Shown: positions 5,380 through 13,275, counted from the first letter of the stretch. The stretch: 24,113 nt of DNA from Candidatus Gottesmanbacteria bacterium RIFCSPHIGHO2_01_FULL_46_14 (GCA_001780895.1 MFJJ01000042.1:3472-27584), one strand, 5' to 3'. Translations and numbers: made by a program. Notes: generated by a model from the sequence alone, not told the origin.

Positions 5380-6527
5380 TCAGAAATATTGAGGCTAAAC
5401 TCCAGAAATACCTTTTTAGCGGTAAGGCAATCGTTGTCTATGGGGCGCGAAGAGTGGGCAAGACCACGCTTATTAAAAAGCTCCAAGAGCAATACAGTCG
5501 TGATAGCCTGTATCTTAACTGCGACGAGCCAGACATCCGGCGAGCACTTACGGATAAGACATCTTCTGAACTGGTAACCTACCTCGGGCAAAAAAAACTT
5601 GTTCTTATCGACGAGGCACAGCGCGTGAGAAACATAGGATTGACTCTCAAGTTGCTCGTAGACAACGCACCCGGAGTTCAGATTATCGCGACTGGTTCTT
5701 CGTCATTTGACCTTTCAAACAAAATAAAAGAACCATTGACGGGGAGAACAGTTGAATTTCATCTTTTTCCATTGTCCCTTACGGAAATCTCGACGGATCT
5801 GCGCGAGACCAATCGGCTTTTGCCCACACGACTCGTCTATGGATCGTACCCGGAGGTGGTATTACAACCGGCAGATCCAGAGGAGACGTTGCGAGGGATC
5901 TACAAAAATTATTTATATAAGGATGCATTGGAATACCAGGGAATAAAAAATCCTGATCTCGTGGAAAAATTACTTACTGCGTTAGCCCTCCAATTGGGGC
6001 AGGAAGTTTCGTATACGGAGCTCGGGAGCCTACTCGGCGTCGATCAAAAAACCATAGCATCGTATATCCGCCTTTTGGAGCTTGGATTTGTGATTTTTCG
6101 TCTGCCGCCACTCAGTCGTAATTTACGTAAAGAGATCAGTAAATCAAGAAAAATATATTTTTACGACACAGGGATTCGCAATGCCATTATAAATAACTTT
6201 AATCCGATAGAAATGCGCACAGATACCGGTGCGTTATGGGAGAATTTGTTGATCGTTGAAAGAAAAAAGCGCAACGAGGCGATGAGAAATTTTCCCAATG
6301 CCTATTTTTGGCGCACGTGGACTCAACAAGAAATAGACTATGTAGAGGAAGAGGGAGGCACACTTCATGCATTTGAGGTCAAATGGACCAAAGGAAGACG
6401 AGTACCATCCACAATGTGGCAAAGCACGTATCCTGGGGCTTCCTGGCAAATCGTGACGCGAGATAATTATTGGGATTTTATACGTGCCATCGATACCGAA
6501 ACCGGCCAGTACCTCGAACGGGCATAG
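5370..6527 (+). CDS. AAA ATPase with DUF4143 domain, fused to an EF-P tail
   Basis: A 385-residue protein of the AAA_14/DUF4143 family of putative P-loop ATPases. Walker A is GARRVGKTT (K31), Walker B LVLIDEAQ (D81/E82), and the sensor-like ATGSSSFDL is near 107-115. A winged-helix segment near 215-240 (SYTELGSLLGVDQKTIASYI) precedes the DUF4143 region, which has PD-(D/E)xK-like elements: EIDYVEEEGG and HAFEVKW. Function in the cell is unsettled; DNA-related or TA-like roles have been proposed. Relatives usually end near the sequence corresponding to NYWDFI, whereas here 13 further residues, AIDTETGQYLERA, copy the EF-P C-terminus and use its stop. The native stop was evidently lost at recombination. 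It is divergent from hicB. Confidence 0.85.
   Translation: MVIFRNIEAKLQKYLFSGKAIVVYGARRVGKTTLIKKLQEQYSRDSLYLNCDEPDIRRALTDKTSSELVTYLGQKKLVLIDEAQRVRNIGLTLKLLVDNAPGVQIIATGSSSFDLSNKIKEPLTGRTVEFHLFPLSLTEISTDLRETNRLLPTRLVYGSYPEVVLQPADPEETLRGIYKNYLYKDALEYQGIKNPDLVEKLLTALALQLGQEVSYTELGSLLGVDQKTIASYIRLLELGFVIFRLPPLSRNLRKEISKSRKIYFYDTGIRNAIINNFNPIEMRTDTGALWENLLIVERKKRNEAMRNFPNAYFWRTWTQQEIDYVEEEGGTLHAFEVKWTKGRRVPSTMWQSTYPGASWQIVTRDNYWDFIRAIDTETGQYLERA
6486..6527 (+). repeat. efp 3'-end repeat, downstream copy
   Basis: Second copy of the 42-base efp end, in direct orientation and in the same reading frame as efp, now serving as the last 13 codons and stop of the ATPase gene. It starts 1733 bases after the first copy. 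The bases before 6486 show no similarity to efp. Confidence 0.9.
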
Positions 6528-6546
6528 TACGTTTTTTCCTCAATGA

Positions 6547-6576
6547 TTGACAGCGGGTAGGAAACGATGGAACAAT
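6547..6576 (+). promoter_or_regulatory. Possible promoter of the 252-residue gene
   Basis: TTGACA (6547-6552) is followed after 18 bases by AACAAT (6571-6576), which ends 6 bases before the ATG at 6583. The -35 is a perfect consensus but the -10 is imperfect. This would again give a leaderless message. Confidence 0.4.
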
Positions 6577-6582
6577 ATCCTT

Positions 6583-7341
6583 ATGGCAGATGATCAACTC
6601 ACCACTGAAGAACTCTACGGAAAATTTGATCCTCCGGCAAGCCCTCCGATGCCACTTACCTATGAGGAAACGCCGGTTATTGAACCCCCGATTCAACCGG
6701 GGCCAATGGTGCCAAAATCTGGAAGGTTCGGCCATACGATTGCGACGATTGTGTTTTTTATTCTCCTTTTTGCCTTCGGTATATGGCTCAGTACGTTTTT
6801 GCGGCAATATACCCAAACTTCTCTTCCTGCTTCAAATGCTCCGACTCCAACCCAATCCGCACTGCCTTTGGTTTCACCGACGGTTACGCCTCCGTTGAGC
6901 GGATGGAAAACATATACTGTGGCCGGCGCATCGTACCAATTGCCACAAGACATGCTCGCGCCGATTTGCGACGGAGCAAGTTGTGTTTCCGAAGGGACGT
7001 ATCTACCTGGTGGCACACGGTTTACCGTGGCGACACACAACAATGCACGTCAATTTACGATCGGCGCTGTGATAGTAGATGCTGGCGGGAGAGAGTTTAC
7101 GACGACAGAAACTACAGTTGCGGGACGTCGGGCATTTGCCTATGATGGACAATTCTCGGGCACAACGACCGGAGGATATCGTTTCTCCCAGATGCGTGGG
7201 GTCATGATTATTCTCGACGATACTCAGACGCTTGAGCTCAATCACTTTACCCCAACGGGGGTATCTGCCGACTTTGTTTCAGATGAGGCGGTATTTGATG
7301 AGATTCTCAAGACTCTGACGTTGGCCAGTGCGCAGCAATAA
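6583..7341 (+). CDS. Single-pass membrane-anchored protein of unknown function
   Basis: A 252-residue protein: a proline-rich cytoplasmic N-terminus (about 1-48), one membrane helix (about 51-73, HTIATIVFFILLFAFGIWLS), a proline/threonine-rich linker (80-105), then a beta-rich outer domain with C129 and C134 (ICDGASC) that could form a disulfide. The outer domain lacks a motif I can name. Such N-in, C-out proteins with a P/T linker are frequent in CPR genomes. The ATG at 6583 is preferred to a TTG at 6547 that lies in the putative -35. The 3' end overlaps convergent valS by 35 bases. Confidence 0.65.
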   Translation: MADDQLTTEELYGKFDPPASPPMPLTYEETPVIEPPIQPGPMVPKSGRFGHTIATIVFFILLFAFGIWLSTFLRQYTQTSLPASNAPTPTQSALPLVSPTVTPPLSGWKTYTVAGASYQLPQDMLAPICDGASCVSEGTYLPGGTRFTVATHNNARQFTIGAVIVDAGGREFTTTETTVAGRRAFAYDGQFSGTTTGGYRFSQMRGVMIILDDTQTLELNHFTPTGVSADFVSDEAVFDEILKTLTLASAQQ

Positions 7342-9553
7342 GGAGACCCTTTTCTTTTCGAGCGAGCTTATCCCAAATTTCCTCAGTTACAAATGGCATA
7401 AATGGGTGGAGGAGTTTGAGAAATGTTTCGAAGCCCTGAGTCAGAGCTTTTAGAGAAATTTTTCCCTTTTTATTTTGCTCTATACACGCGTCGCAAAACC
7501 AATGCCAGAATTCGTTATAAACCGTCTCGGCTGCCAAACCGACTTTTAGTTGATCGAGCTGTCGTGTGATTGTTTTGACCACTTCGTTGAGATGCGCATG
7601 AAAGTCTTTATCATTCTTTCCCTCTGTTGATTGATTGGCCATACTCATGAATCTGCCCGCATTCCAGACTTTGTTGGTAAAATTTCTCATGCCACGAATT
7701 TTATCTTTTCCCGTGTTGCTGTCTTTTCCGGCGGTTGTGCTCATGACGAGCGCCATGCGAAGGGCATCGGCACCGAACTTTTCAACGTATTCGAGAGGGT
7801 TAATGACATTTCCTTTGGATTTGCTCATTTTCTGTCCTTTTTCATCCCTTACCAGTCCATGGAGATAGACGTGTTCGAAGGGAACCTCGCCAGTCATTTC
7901 GAGTCCCATCATAATCATGCGCATAACCCAGAAAATGAGAATATCGTAGGCAGTGTCCATGACCTGGGTAGGATAGAATCGTTCAAAATCACCTGGTTTA
8001 TTTGCTTGCAGTGTAACAAACGGCCACTGGGCTGATGAAAACCAGGTGTCAAACGTGTCGGTTTCCTGGATAAAGTTGTCTCCTGGAGATGTTTTTGAAA
8101 GTGTAAATTTGGCATCAACCGGAGCTTTCAAACTTTGGATTCCCGTACGTATGTCTTCGAGTGTGTGGACCTTGAGTAGTTCACCGACAGCTCCACTAAT
8201 GAGTTGTTTGTCATTGCCTAAGAACGTAACCTGGAGATTGGGATAGTCTTTTGTCGAATACCATGCAGGAATGCGGATACCCCAAACAATTTGGCGGCTT
8301 ATATTCCAGTCCTTCAAGTTCTCGAGCCAATGAACAAGAATTTTGTCATAGCCCGGTCCATGAATTTTGACCTTTTTATCTCTGAGAGCTTTCAATGCCT
8401 TTTGGGTCATAGGCTTGACGGACAAGAAAAACTGGGGGAGGGGAAGCGGCTCTAAGACACTGCCGCATCGGTAACACGTAGAGAGGGTATGTTCATATGT
8501 TTCATCTATTTTTTCGAGTAACCCATCAGCTTTCAAGTCTTCAATCATCATGGGTCTGGCTTTGGAAACATGAAGTCCATGGTATCGTTCGGCTCTTTCT
8601 TTGTATTTGGGTTCAATATCTTTTTTAGAAAGAAACCAGGAAAAATCCATCTTGCCATTGAAATCAACAATGGGGGTAACCGGAAGATTGTTTTGTTTGC
8701 CTAATTCAAAATCATGAAAATCATGAGCAGGAGTCACTTTCATAATACCCGTTCCAAATTCTGGATCCACATCGGGGTCTGCGATAACCGTCATGGTGAT
8801 AGGTCCCAGTAGCCCCATGATTTCAAATGTTTTGCCTATGTGTTTACTGTACCGTTTGTCTGTGGGATTAACGGCAAGGGCGGTATCTCGAAATTTTGTT
8901 TCTGGTCTGACCGTTCCAATCGTGAAGGGACCATATTTAATGTAGATAAATGGATCTTTCTTGACTTCGTGTTTGGCTTCGAGCTCAGAATAGCCTGTGC
9001 CGCAACGGGTGCAGTAGTTGACGAGGCGCAGGTCTCGGTAGACGAGTCCACGTTTGTGGAGCTCAAAAAATGTTTCCAGCACAAGATCGACGATTTGGGG
9101 ATCTAGGGTAAATTTGAATCGGCTCCAATCGGGACTAAAGCCCAGTTTTTTGAGTTGTGCGACTGCAATACCTGAGTTTTTCTGGACATAATCCCAAATC
9201 ATGTTGTAGAGCGTTTTCCGGTCAAAGTCAAAACGACTTTTACCTTCCTTTTTAAGTTTTTTTTCAAACACAAATTGTGTTTCGATGCCAGCATGATCGG
9301 TACCAGGCAACCAGAGCGTAGCTTCGCCTCTCATGCGATGATACCGAATTAATATGTCCTCAACCACGTACATCGCATGACCAATGTGAAGCGGATCATT
9401 GGCATTGGGCGGAGGCATGATAATCGTAAAGGCCTGCCTGCCGGCAGGCAGGGTTTTGGCCTCAGGATCGTTTTTCGGTGCAAATACGCCAGACGTTTCC
9501 CACATCTGATAAATCCGATCTTCAGTGTCTTTGGCGTTATATATTTTGTCCAC
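7307..9553 (-). CDS. valS: Valyl-tRNA synthetase, short form
   Basis: A 748-residue class I synthetase that charges tRNA-Val. It has HIGH at 56-59 (PPPNANDPLHIGHA), the editing domain with VRPET (215-219) and VTPAHDFHDFELG, a CxxC pair at 181-184 (CTRCG), another at 360-363 (CYRCG), DTWFSSAQWP, KMSKS at 575-579, and the anticodon-binding helical domain. It ends soon after FMPFVTEEIW and AAHWPTSES, so the C-terminal coiled-coil tRNA arm of most bacterial ValRS (often 880-950 residues) is absent. Residues 35-41 (LPAGRQA) are an insertion encoded by a perfect palindrome, just before the HIGH strand. The start is GTG, 8 bases after a TACAAT -10. The 3' end overlaps the convergent gene by 35 bases. 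Confidence 0.95.
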   Translation of the reverse strand: MDKIYNAKDTEDRIYQMWETSGVFAPKNDPEAKTLPAGRQAFTIIMPPPNANDPLHIGHAMYVVEDILIRYHRMRGEATLWLPGTDHAGIETQFVFEKKLKKEGKSRFDFDRKTLYNMIWDYVQKNSGIAVAQLKKLGFSPDWSRFKFTLDPQIVDLVLETFFELHKRGLVYRDLRLVNYCTRCGTGYSELEAKHEVKKDPFIYIKYGPFTIGTVRPETKFRDTALAVNPTDKRYSKHIGKTFEIMGLLGPITMTVIADPDVDPEFGTGIMKVTPAHDFHDFELGKQNNLPVTPIVDFNGKMDFSWFLSKKDIEPKYKERAERYHGLHVSKARPMMIEDLKADGLLEKIDETYEHTLSTCYRCGSVLEPLPLPQFFLSVKPMTQKALKALRDKKVKIHGPGYDKILVHWLENLKDWNISRQIVWGIRIPAWYSTKDYPNLQVTFLGNDKQLISGAVGELLKVHTLEDIRTGIQSLKAPVDAKFTLSKTSPGDNFIQETDTFDTWFSSAQWPFVTLQANKPGDFERFYPTQVMDTAYDILIFWVMRMIMMGLEMTGEVPFEHVYLHGLVRDEKGQKMSKSKGNVINPLEYVEKFGADALRMALVMSTTAGKDSNTGKDKIRGMRNFTNKVWNAGRFMSMANQSTEGKNDKDFHAHLNEVVKTITRQLDQLKVGLAAETVYNEFWHWFCDACIEQNKKGKISLKALTQGFETFLKLLHPFMPFVTEEIWDKLARKEKGLLIAAHWPTSES
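9433..9452. repeat. 20-bp perfect palindrome inserted in valS
   Basis: CCTGCCTGCCGGCAGGCAGG is its own reverse complement. Together with one adjacent base it makes up the 21 bases that encode LPAGRQA in valS. Removing those codons leaves EAKT joined to FTIIMPPPN, the usual sequence of the family. From memory, LPAGRQ-type inserts recur in Patescibacteria proteins; only one copy is in this window. Confidence 0.8.
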
Positions 9554-9561
9554 TAGCTTCC

Positions 9562-9590
9562 ATTGTAGGAAAAATTGCGCTCCAGAGCAA
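9562..9590 (-). promoter_or_regulatory. Putative valS promoter
   Basis: On the minus strand, TTGCTC (9585-9590), 17 bases and TACAAT (9562-9567). The -10 ends 8 bases before the GTG start codon. The -35 is only partly conserved. Confidence 0.5.
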
Positions 9591-9604
9591 CATTTTAGGA
9601 AATA

Positions 9605-9711
9605 TGCTATACTTTGCCTGACCTAGGAAAAAAGCGTGTGACGGCCCCGACAATTCTCTTTCGGGTGTTCTAGTCCCCTTGCATCCGAAGGAGAAAGGAG
9701 CGTGATATCAA
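9605..9711 (+). promoter_or_regulatory. Extended -10 promoter and long leader of the RRM gene
   Basis: An extended -10, TGCTATACT (9605-9613), starts a leader of about 90 bases, long for this window. The leader can form CCCGA (9646-9650)/TCGGG (9661-9665) with a 10-base loop, and ends in a strong AAAGGAG (9694-9700), 11 bases before the ATG. CCTT/AAGG pairing just upstream of that site is possible. A temperature- or self-responsive leader is conceivable, but nothing beyond weak pairing is seen. Confidence 0.5.
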
Positions 9712-9978
9712 ATGGCTACCAACTTATTCGTTGGAAACCTTCCGTACGACACTGACAGTGATGCGCTTGGACAATTGTTTGCGCAAGCTGGTACGGTAAC
9801 GAGTGCGAAGGTAATTTCCGACAAGTATTCCGGTCGATCTCGTGGATTTGGATTTGTGGAAATGGCATCTGATGAAGAAACCAAAAAAGCAATCGAAATG
9901 TTCCACGGAAAAGACTATCAAGGACGAGCGCTAGTGGTAAACGAAGCCCGACCTCGAGAAGAGCGACCGCAACAGTAA
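9712..9978 (+). CDS. RRM RNA-binding protein (Rbp-like)
   Basis: An 88-residue single RNA-recognition-motif protein. RNP2 is LFVGNL (5-10) and RNP1 is RGFGFVEM (44-51), with the aromatic residues at the RNA-stacking positions. The tail is short and charged (EARPREERPQQ). It resembles the small bacterial RRM proteins of cyanobacteria and CPR, which bind single-stranded RNA and are often cold-induced. It is a single-gene unit with its own extended -10 promoter, a Shine-Dalgarno and a strong terminator. Confidence 0.95.
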   Translation: MATNLFVGNLPYDTDSDALGQLFAQAGTVTSAKVISDKYSGRSRGFGFVEMASDEETKKAIEMFHGKDYQGRALVVNEARPREERPQQ

Positions 9979-9995
9979 GACTCAAACGATCTTAA

Positions 9996-10023
9996 AAGAA
10001 AGCCCCAGCAATGGGGCTTTCTT
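9996..10023 (+). terminator. Rho-independent terminator after the RRM gene
   Basis: A perfect 11-bp stem, AAGAAAGCCCC / GGGGCTTTCTT, with loop AGCAAT. The T-rich 3' arm (CTTTCTT) stands in for a U-tract. It starts 17 bases after the stop codon and is the clearest terminator in the window. Confidence 0.85.
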
Positions 10024-10042
10024 GCGTGTCGGGGGCCTATTT

Positions 10043-10051
10043 TGGTACCAT
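10043..10051 (+). promoter_or_regulatory. Possible extended -10 of the YkuK-like gene
   Basis: TGGTACCAT contains a TGn motif plus TACCAT and ends 8 bases before the ATG at 10060. It also contains the palindrome TGGTACCA. A -35 is not evident. Confidence 0.4.
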
Positions 10052-10059
10052 AGCGGGGT

Positions 10060-10530
10060 ATGTTTCAGAGTCCCACGCACGGGAGCCTCGAGCTGCCCCA
10101 GGTCCGGGAACGGATCCTGACCTTTCTTTCAGAAGAGCCAGAATGTACCTATCAGCTGGTGGTTGGTACTGACTCACAGCCACACAATGGGTCGGGAGTT
10201 GATTTCGTCACCGCAATCGTTGTCCATAGATTGGGCCGCGGAGGCATCTATTTTTGGAAGCGGATTGTGAATAAAAAAACGTATGTCCTTCGGCAGCGGA
10301 TGTATGAAGAGGCGGCAATGTCGCTCCAGATGGCAGAGACGGTTTTAGCACTTCTTCATAAAGACGGCGTGACCAAGTACGATGTAGAAATCCATGTCGA
10401 TATTGGCAAATTTGGTGACACGAGGGAGATGATAAGCGAAATTATCGGCATGATCCGGGGAAGCGGATACAGAGTAAAAATAAAACCTGAAAGTTATGCG
10501 GCAAGTAAAGTAGCGGATAGATATACATGA
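10060..10530 (+). CDS. YkuK-like (DUF458) predicted RNase H-fold protein
   Basis: A 156-residue protein matching the YkuK/DUF458 family. VVGTDSQPHNGSGVDFVTAIVVHR, seen here in parts (GTDSQ, VDFVTAIVVHR), is the first strand pair with its conserved Asp; GGIYFWKR and YDVEIHVDIGKFGDTREMI supply the later acidic positions (VDIG). The family is thought to adopt an RNase H-like fold, but no reaction is established. It follows the RRM terminator by 36 bases, and its stop (TGA at 10528-10530) lies 17 bases before the cupredoxin start, so the two probably form an operon. Confidence 0.75.
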   Translation: MFQSPTHGSLELPQVRERILTFLSEEPECTYQLVVGTDSQPHNGSGVDFVTAIVVHRLGRGGIYFWKRIVNKKTYVLRQRMYEEAAMSLQMAETVLALLHKDGVTKYDVEIHVDIGKFGDTREMISEIIGMIRGSGYRVKIKPESYAASKVADRYT

Positions 10531-10547
10531 GGGGTGGTGATTATTCT

Positions 10548-11045
10548 ATGAATAGAAAAGTTCTGGTCGGTATTATTGTACTTCTGGCGGGTTTGGCAGT
10601 TGGATGGTTTGTGCTCCAGGGAGCGCCGGGACAGACATTACCAGCGGCAGTGCCAACGCCAACAGTTTCGCAAGCCGGAACGTCACTTCCCCAAGATAAC
10701 ACGAGCGGTATTCCGGACGTTTCACCTGCAGCGGGCGAGACGATGGAAAAGGGAGGAGCTCCGGTGATTGCTGCCTCAGCGGTTGCCTATACGGATAGTG
10801 GATTTACACCCAATACGGTTACCGTTAAAGCAGGGACCGCGGTGCGGTTTACGAATCAAAGCAATCGCGGTATGTGGGTTGCGTCCGGTGTTCACCCAAC
10901 GCACCAATTACTCCCAGGGTTTGATCAGCTCAAGAGTGTTGCCAAGGGTGGTACGTACGATTATACATTCGCCGAAGTCGGAAAATGGCAGTATCACAAC
11001 CACGTCAACGCGACAGACCTGGGATACGTGGTCGTAACGCAGTAA
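10548..11045 (+). CDS. Membrane-anchored cupredoxin-like protein without the copper Cys
   Basis: A 165-residue protein. The N-terminus MNRKVLVGIIVLLAGLAVGW (1-20) is an uncleaved anchor or signal, followed by a P/T/S-rich linker (about 25-72) and a plastocyanin-like beta sandwich: GFTPNTVTVKAGTAVRFTN, then GVHPTH (H116, H119) and GKWQYHNHVN (H150, H152). The Cys of a type 1 copper site is replaced in the YHNH stretch, so a blue-copper centre is unlikely; His-only copper binding is possible. The ATG at 10548 is preferred to one at 10527 because GGTGGTGAT (10533-10541), 8 of 9 bases matching the ideal ribosome site, lies 6 bases upstream. It would act outside the membrane. Confidence 0.8.
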   Translation: MNRKVLVGIIVLLAGLAVGWFVLQGAPGQTLPAAVPTPTVSQAGTSLPQDNTSGIPDVSPAAGETMEKGGAPVIAASAVAYTDSGFTPNTVTVKAGTAVRFTNQSNRGMWVASGVHPTHQLLPGFDQLKSVAKGGTYDYTFAEVGKWQYHNHVNATDLGYVVVTQ

Positions 11046-11064
11046 ACGATTTTGTCAAACGGAT

Positions 11065-13266
11065 TTAAGGAGTAGGGGAAGGTATTGGAGTGGGCAGCGG
11101 GATGCAGCGGCCACCATGGGGCTCGGTTCCTTTTACAAAATATTCTGTTCTTCCAAGGTAGCAGGGGATGGCGATAACGCCGTCCGGTTTAGGTGGCACT
11201 TGGTCGGGTTTATCTTTGAGCACTTCTGTCATAATGTCATGCCAGATGGGGGCTGCTCCGGTGACCCCTGAGGTAAGCGTCGGGTGCATGGGTGCATTGT
11301 TGTTGTTTCCCACCCATACTGCCGCAACAACGCTTGGGGTAAAACCAATCGTCCAATTGTCACGTTTTTCATTGGTCGTTCCGGTTTTAACGGACACTGA
11401 TTTACCGGCAATAACGAGTTGAGAATTTGGACCGAATGCAGATGAGCGGGCGTTATTGTCACGCAAAATATCACTCATGATCCAGGCAACTTCCGGCTTG
11501 ACGGCTTCGGGAATTTTGTGAGGCGTATTTTTTTCTATAACGCGACCCGTGTAGTCGGTGATTTCGAGAATGGGGGACAGATTGACGCGCTCTCCCATAT
11601 TGGCGAGGGTGCCATAGACGACGGCCATATCCGTCATAGTTACTTCGCCGCCGCCCAGTGTCAGAGACAATCCAAACCGGCTTTCATCTTCCCAGCTCGT
11701 TATTCCCATCGCCCTTGCTTTTTCGATCATCGTGGGAAGCCCAATCGTCGCAAGTGTTTTAACCGCCGGGACGTTATAGGAATTGCCTAGGGCAATGCGT
11801 AGGGGCACGCGACCATGAAATCTGCCGTCGTAGTTAATCGGTGTATAGGGCGCTCCTCCCAATTGCGGATACGTAATCGGACTGTCGTCGAGAATGGTTG
11901 CGGCAGTCATGCCGTTTTCGAGTGCTGCCGTGTACGTCACTACTTTTATCGATGAGCCAGGTTGACGAAGGCTTGTCGTCACATTGACGTTTCCGTCACG
12001 AGTAAGATCAAAATAATCACGACTGCCGACCATAGCGAGTATTTCTCCGGTTTTTGGATTGGTCACCAATGCAGCACCGTTTCCTACTTGAAGGGATGCC
12101 AATTTGTCGATGTTGGTTGAAACGATATCTTGAACTTTTTCCTGAAGAGACAAATCGAGCGATGTGACGATCCGTAGTCCGCCCCGGTCAACGAGGCGGG
12201 AACCGTACTTTTTTTCCAGGAGATTTCGTACGTACATCACAAAGTGAGGAGCTCGCAGGCCATTTCGCGGTGCGGTGATGTGGACCGGAGTTGCCAAGGC
12301 ACGGCTCATGTCTTCCTGGGTGATAAAACGTTCCTCAACCATTCGTTGGAGTACGTGAGCTTGGCGCTCAAATGCTTTCTCCGGGTGAGAACCAAATGGG
12401 GAGTATTCGCTGGGTGCTGCAGGAAGGCCTGCTAAGAGTGCTGCCTCGGCGAGATTGACCTGGGTGACGGATTTGCCAAAGTACGATTGGCTCGCTGCTT
12501 CAATACCCCAGGCGGTTCCTCCGTAGGGCACCTGATTTAAATACATTTCGAGGATTTGATCTTTGGTGTAGAGGCGTTCTGCCCAGAAGGCGAGGAATAT
12601 CTCCCGAATCTTTCGGGATATCGTAACTTCAGGGGTCAAGAGCGCTGATTTAATCAGTTGCTGGGTGATGGTTGATCCGCCCTGGACATGACCCACAACG
12701 ATGGTTTCCCGTATGGCTCGGGCAATCCCCTGAAGAGAAAATCCAGGATGACGATAGAAGTTTTTGTCTTCGATGGCTATGGTTCCATTTTTCACCATAT
12801 CAGGGATATCGATGAAATGAACAGGAGTTCGGTTTTGATCCGTGTAAATCTCGTAGAGCAGTGTCCCATTGCGGTCATACATTTTCGTCGTCACTTCGAT
12901 ATCGCGACCGGTCAGTAGGCGCGGATTGGGGAGTGTGCGGAGCCAGTAGTAGGTGACGAAGGGAACAAACACACACGCAATGACAACTGTTACTCCCATA
13001 ACAAAATATTGGAAGCGCTGGGCAAATGGGACAACAAGTGTCGGGTAAATCGTGTAAGAAATTATTTTTGGTTTCTTTTTTTTGGTGGGTATATGGGGAA
13101 GACGGATATTTTTATAGGTTATATTCCAGAGAAAAAAAATGGTGCCAACAACGAGTCGAATTGTGTCGCCAATGGCGATAAGAAAGAGAGGAATAAGGAG
13201 AAACAGTTGGATGAATGAAAAGGGCCGGGGTTCTACTTTTTTTTCAAGAATTTTTTTCTTTGCCAT
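11065..13266 (-). CDS. Class A penicillin-binding protein (PBP1A-like), copy 1
   Basis: A 733-residue bifunctional peptidoglycan synthase. Hydrophobic stretches lie at about 17-48 and 88-108; the extra N-terminal one is unusual, as most have a single anchor. The GT51 glycosyltransferase follows: EDKNFYRHPG (E166), QGGSTITQQL and the RKIREIFLA motif. The transpeptidase has SSIK (S438), SYN (496-498) and KTGT (627-630). The end is proline-rich (PTPIPSPTP). The ATG at 13266 is chosen because the encoded start MAKKKILEKK precedes the first hydrophobic segment and an extended -10, TATAAC, ends 9 bases upstream; a longer frame to 13458 overlaps the PIN gene. It is paralogous to the 14129-16345 gene. 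Confidence 0.93.
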   Translation of the reverse strand: MAKKKILEKKVEPRPFSFIQLFLLIPLFLIAIGDTIRLVVGTIFFLWNITYKNIRLPHIPTKKKKPKIISYTIYPTLVVPFAQRFQYFVMGVTVVIACVFVPFVTYYWLRTLPNPRLLTGRDIEVTTKMYDRNGTLLYEIYTDQNRTPVHFIDIPDMVKNGTIAIEDKNFYRHPGFSLQGIARAIRETIVVGHVQGGSTITQQLIKSALLTPEVTISRKIREIFLAFWAERLYTKDQILEMYLNQVPYGGTAWGIEAASQSYFGKSVTQVNLAEAALLAGLPAAPSEYSPFGSHPEKAFERQAHVLQRMVEERFITQEDMSRALATPVHITAPRNGLRAPHFVMYVRNLLEKKYGSRLVDRGGLRIVTSLDLSLQEKVQDIVSTNIDKLASLQVGNGAALVTNPKTGEILAMVGSRDYFDLTRDGNVNVTTSLRQPGSSIKVVTYTAALENGMTAATILDDSPITYPQLGGAPYTPINYDGRFHGRVPLRIALGNSYNVPAVKTLATIGLPTMIEKARAMGITSWEDESRFGLSLTLGGGEVTMTDMAVVYGTLANMGERVNLSPILEITDYTGRVIEKNTPHKIPEAVKPEVAWIMSDILRDNNARSSAFGPNSQLVIAGKSVSVKTGTTNEKRDNWTIGFTPSVVAAVWVGNNNNAPMHPTLTSGVTGAAPIWHDIMTEVLKDKPDQVPPKPDGVIAIPCYLGRTEYFVKGTEPHGGRCIPLPTPIPSPTP

Positions 13267-13275
13267 GTGAATGGC

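Larger units (their letters stand above)
4795..6485. other. Putative inserted cassette: hicBA remnant plus DUF4143 ATPase
   Basis: About 1.7 kb lies between the two direct copies of the efp 3' end and holds a broken hicA, hicB and an AAA ATPase, with no integrase or transposase. The arrangement resembles an element that entered the 3' end of efp and brought a replacement end with it, as integrases do at tRNA or other gene ends. Mechanism inferred. A simple duplication or homologous exchange with a relative is the alternative. Confidence 0.45.

Noticed and set aside
4795..6485. Integrase or transposase inside the efp cassette
   Set aside because: All three genes are accounted for and none has a recombinase motif, so the cassette is not called a complete mobile element.
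9640..9711. tRNA or small RNA gene upstream of the RRM gene
   Set aside because: No cloverleaf or T-loop sequence (GTTCRANNC type) was found; a leader explains it better.
10043..10050. TTTTGGTACCA shared by the YkuK-like and PBP/sodA promoter regions as a regulon site
   Set aside because: Two copies of a short palindrome are not enough to claim a common regulator.
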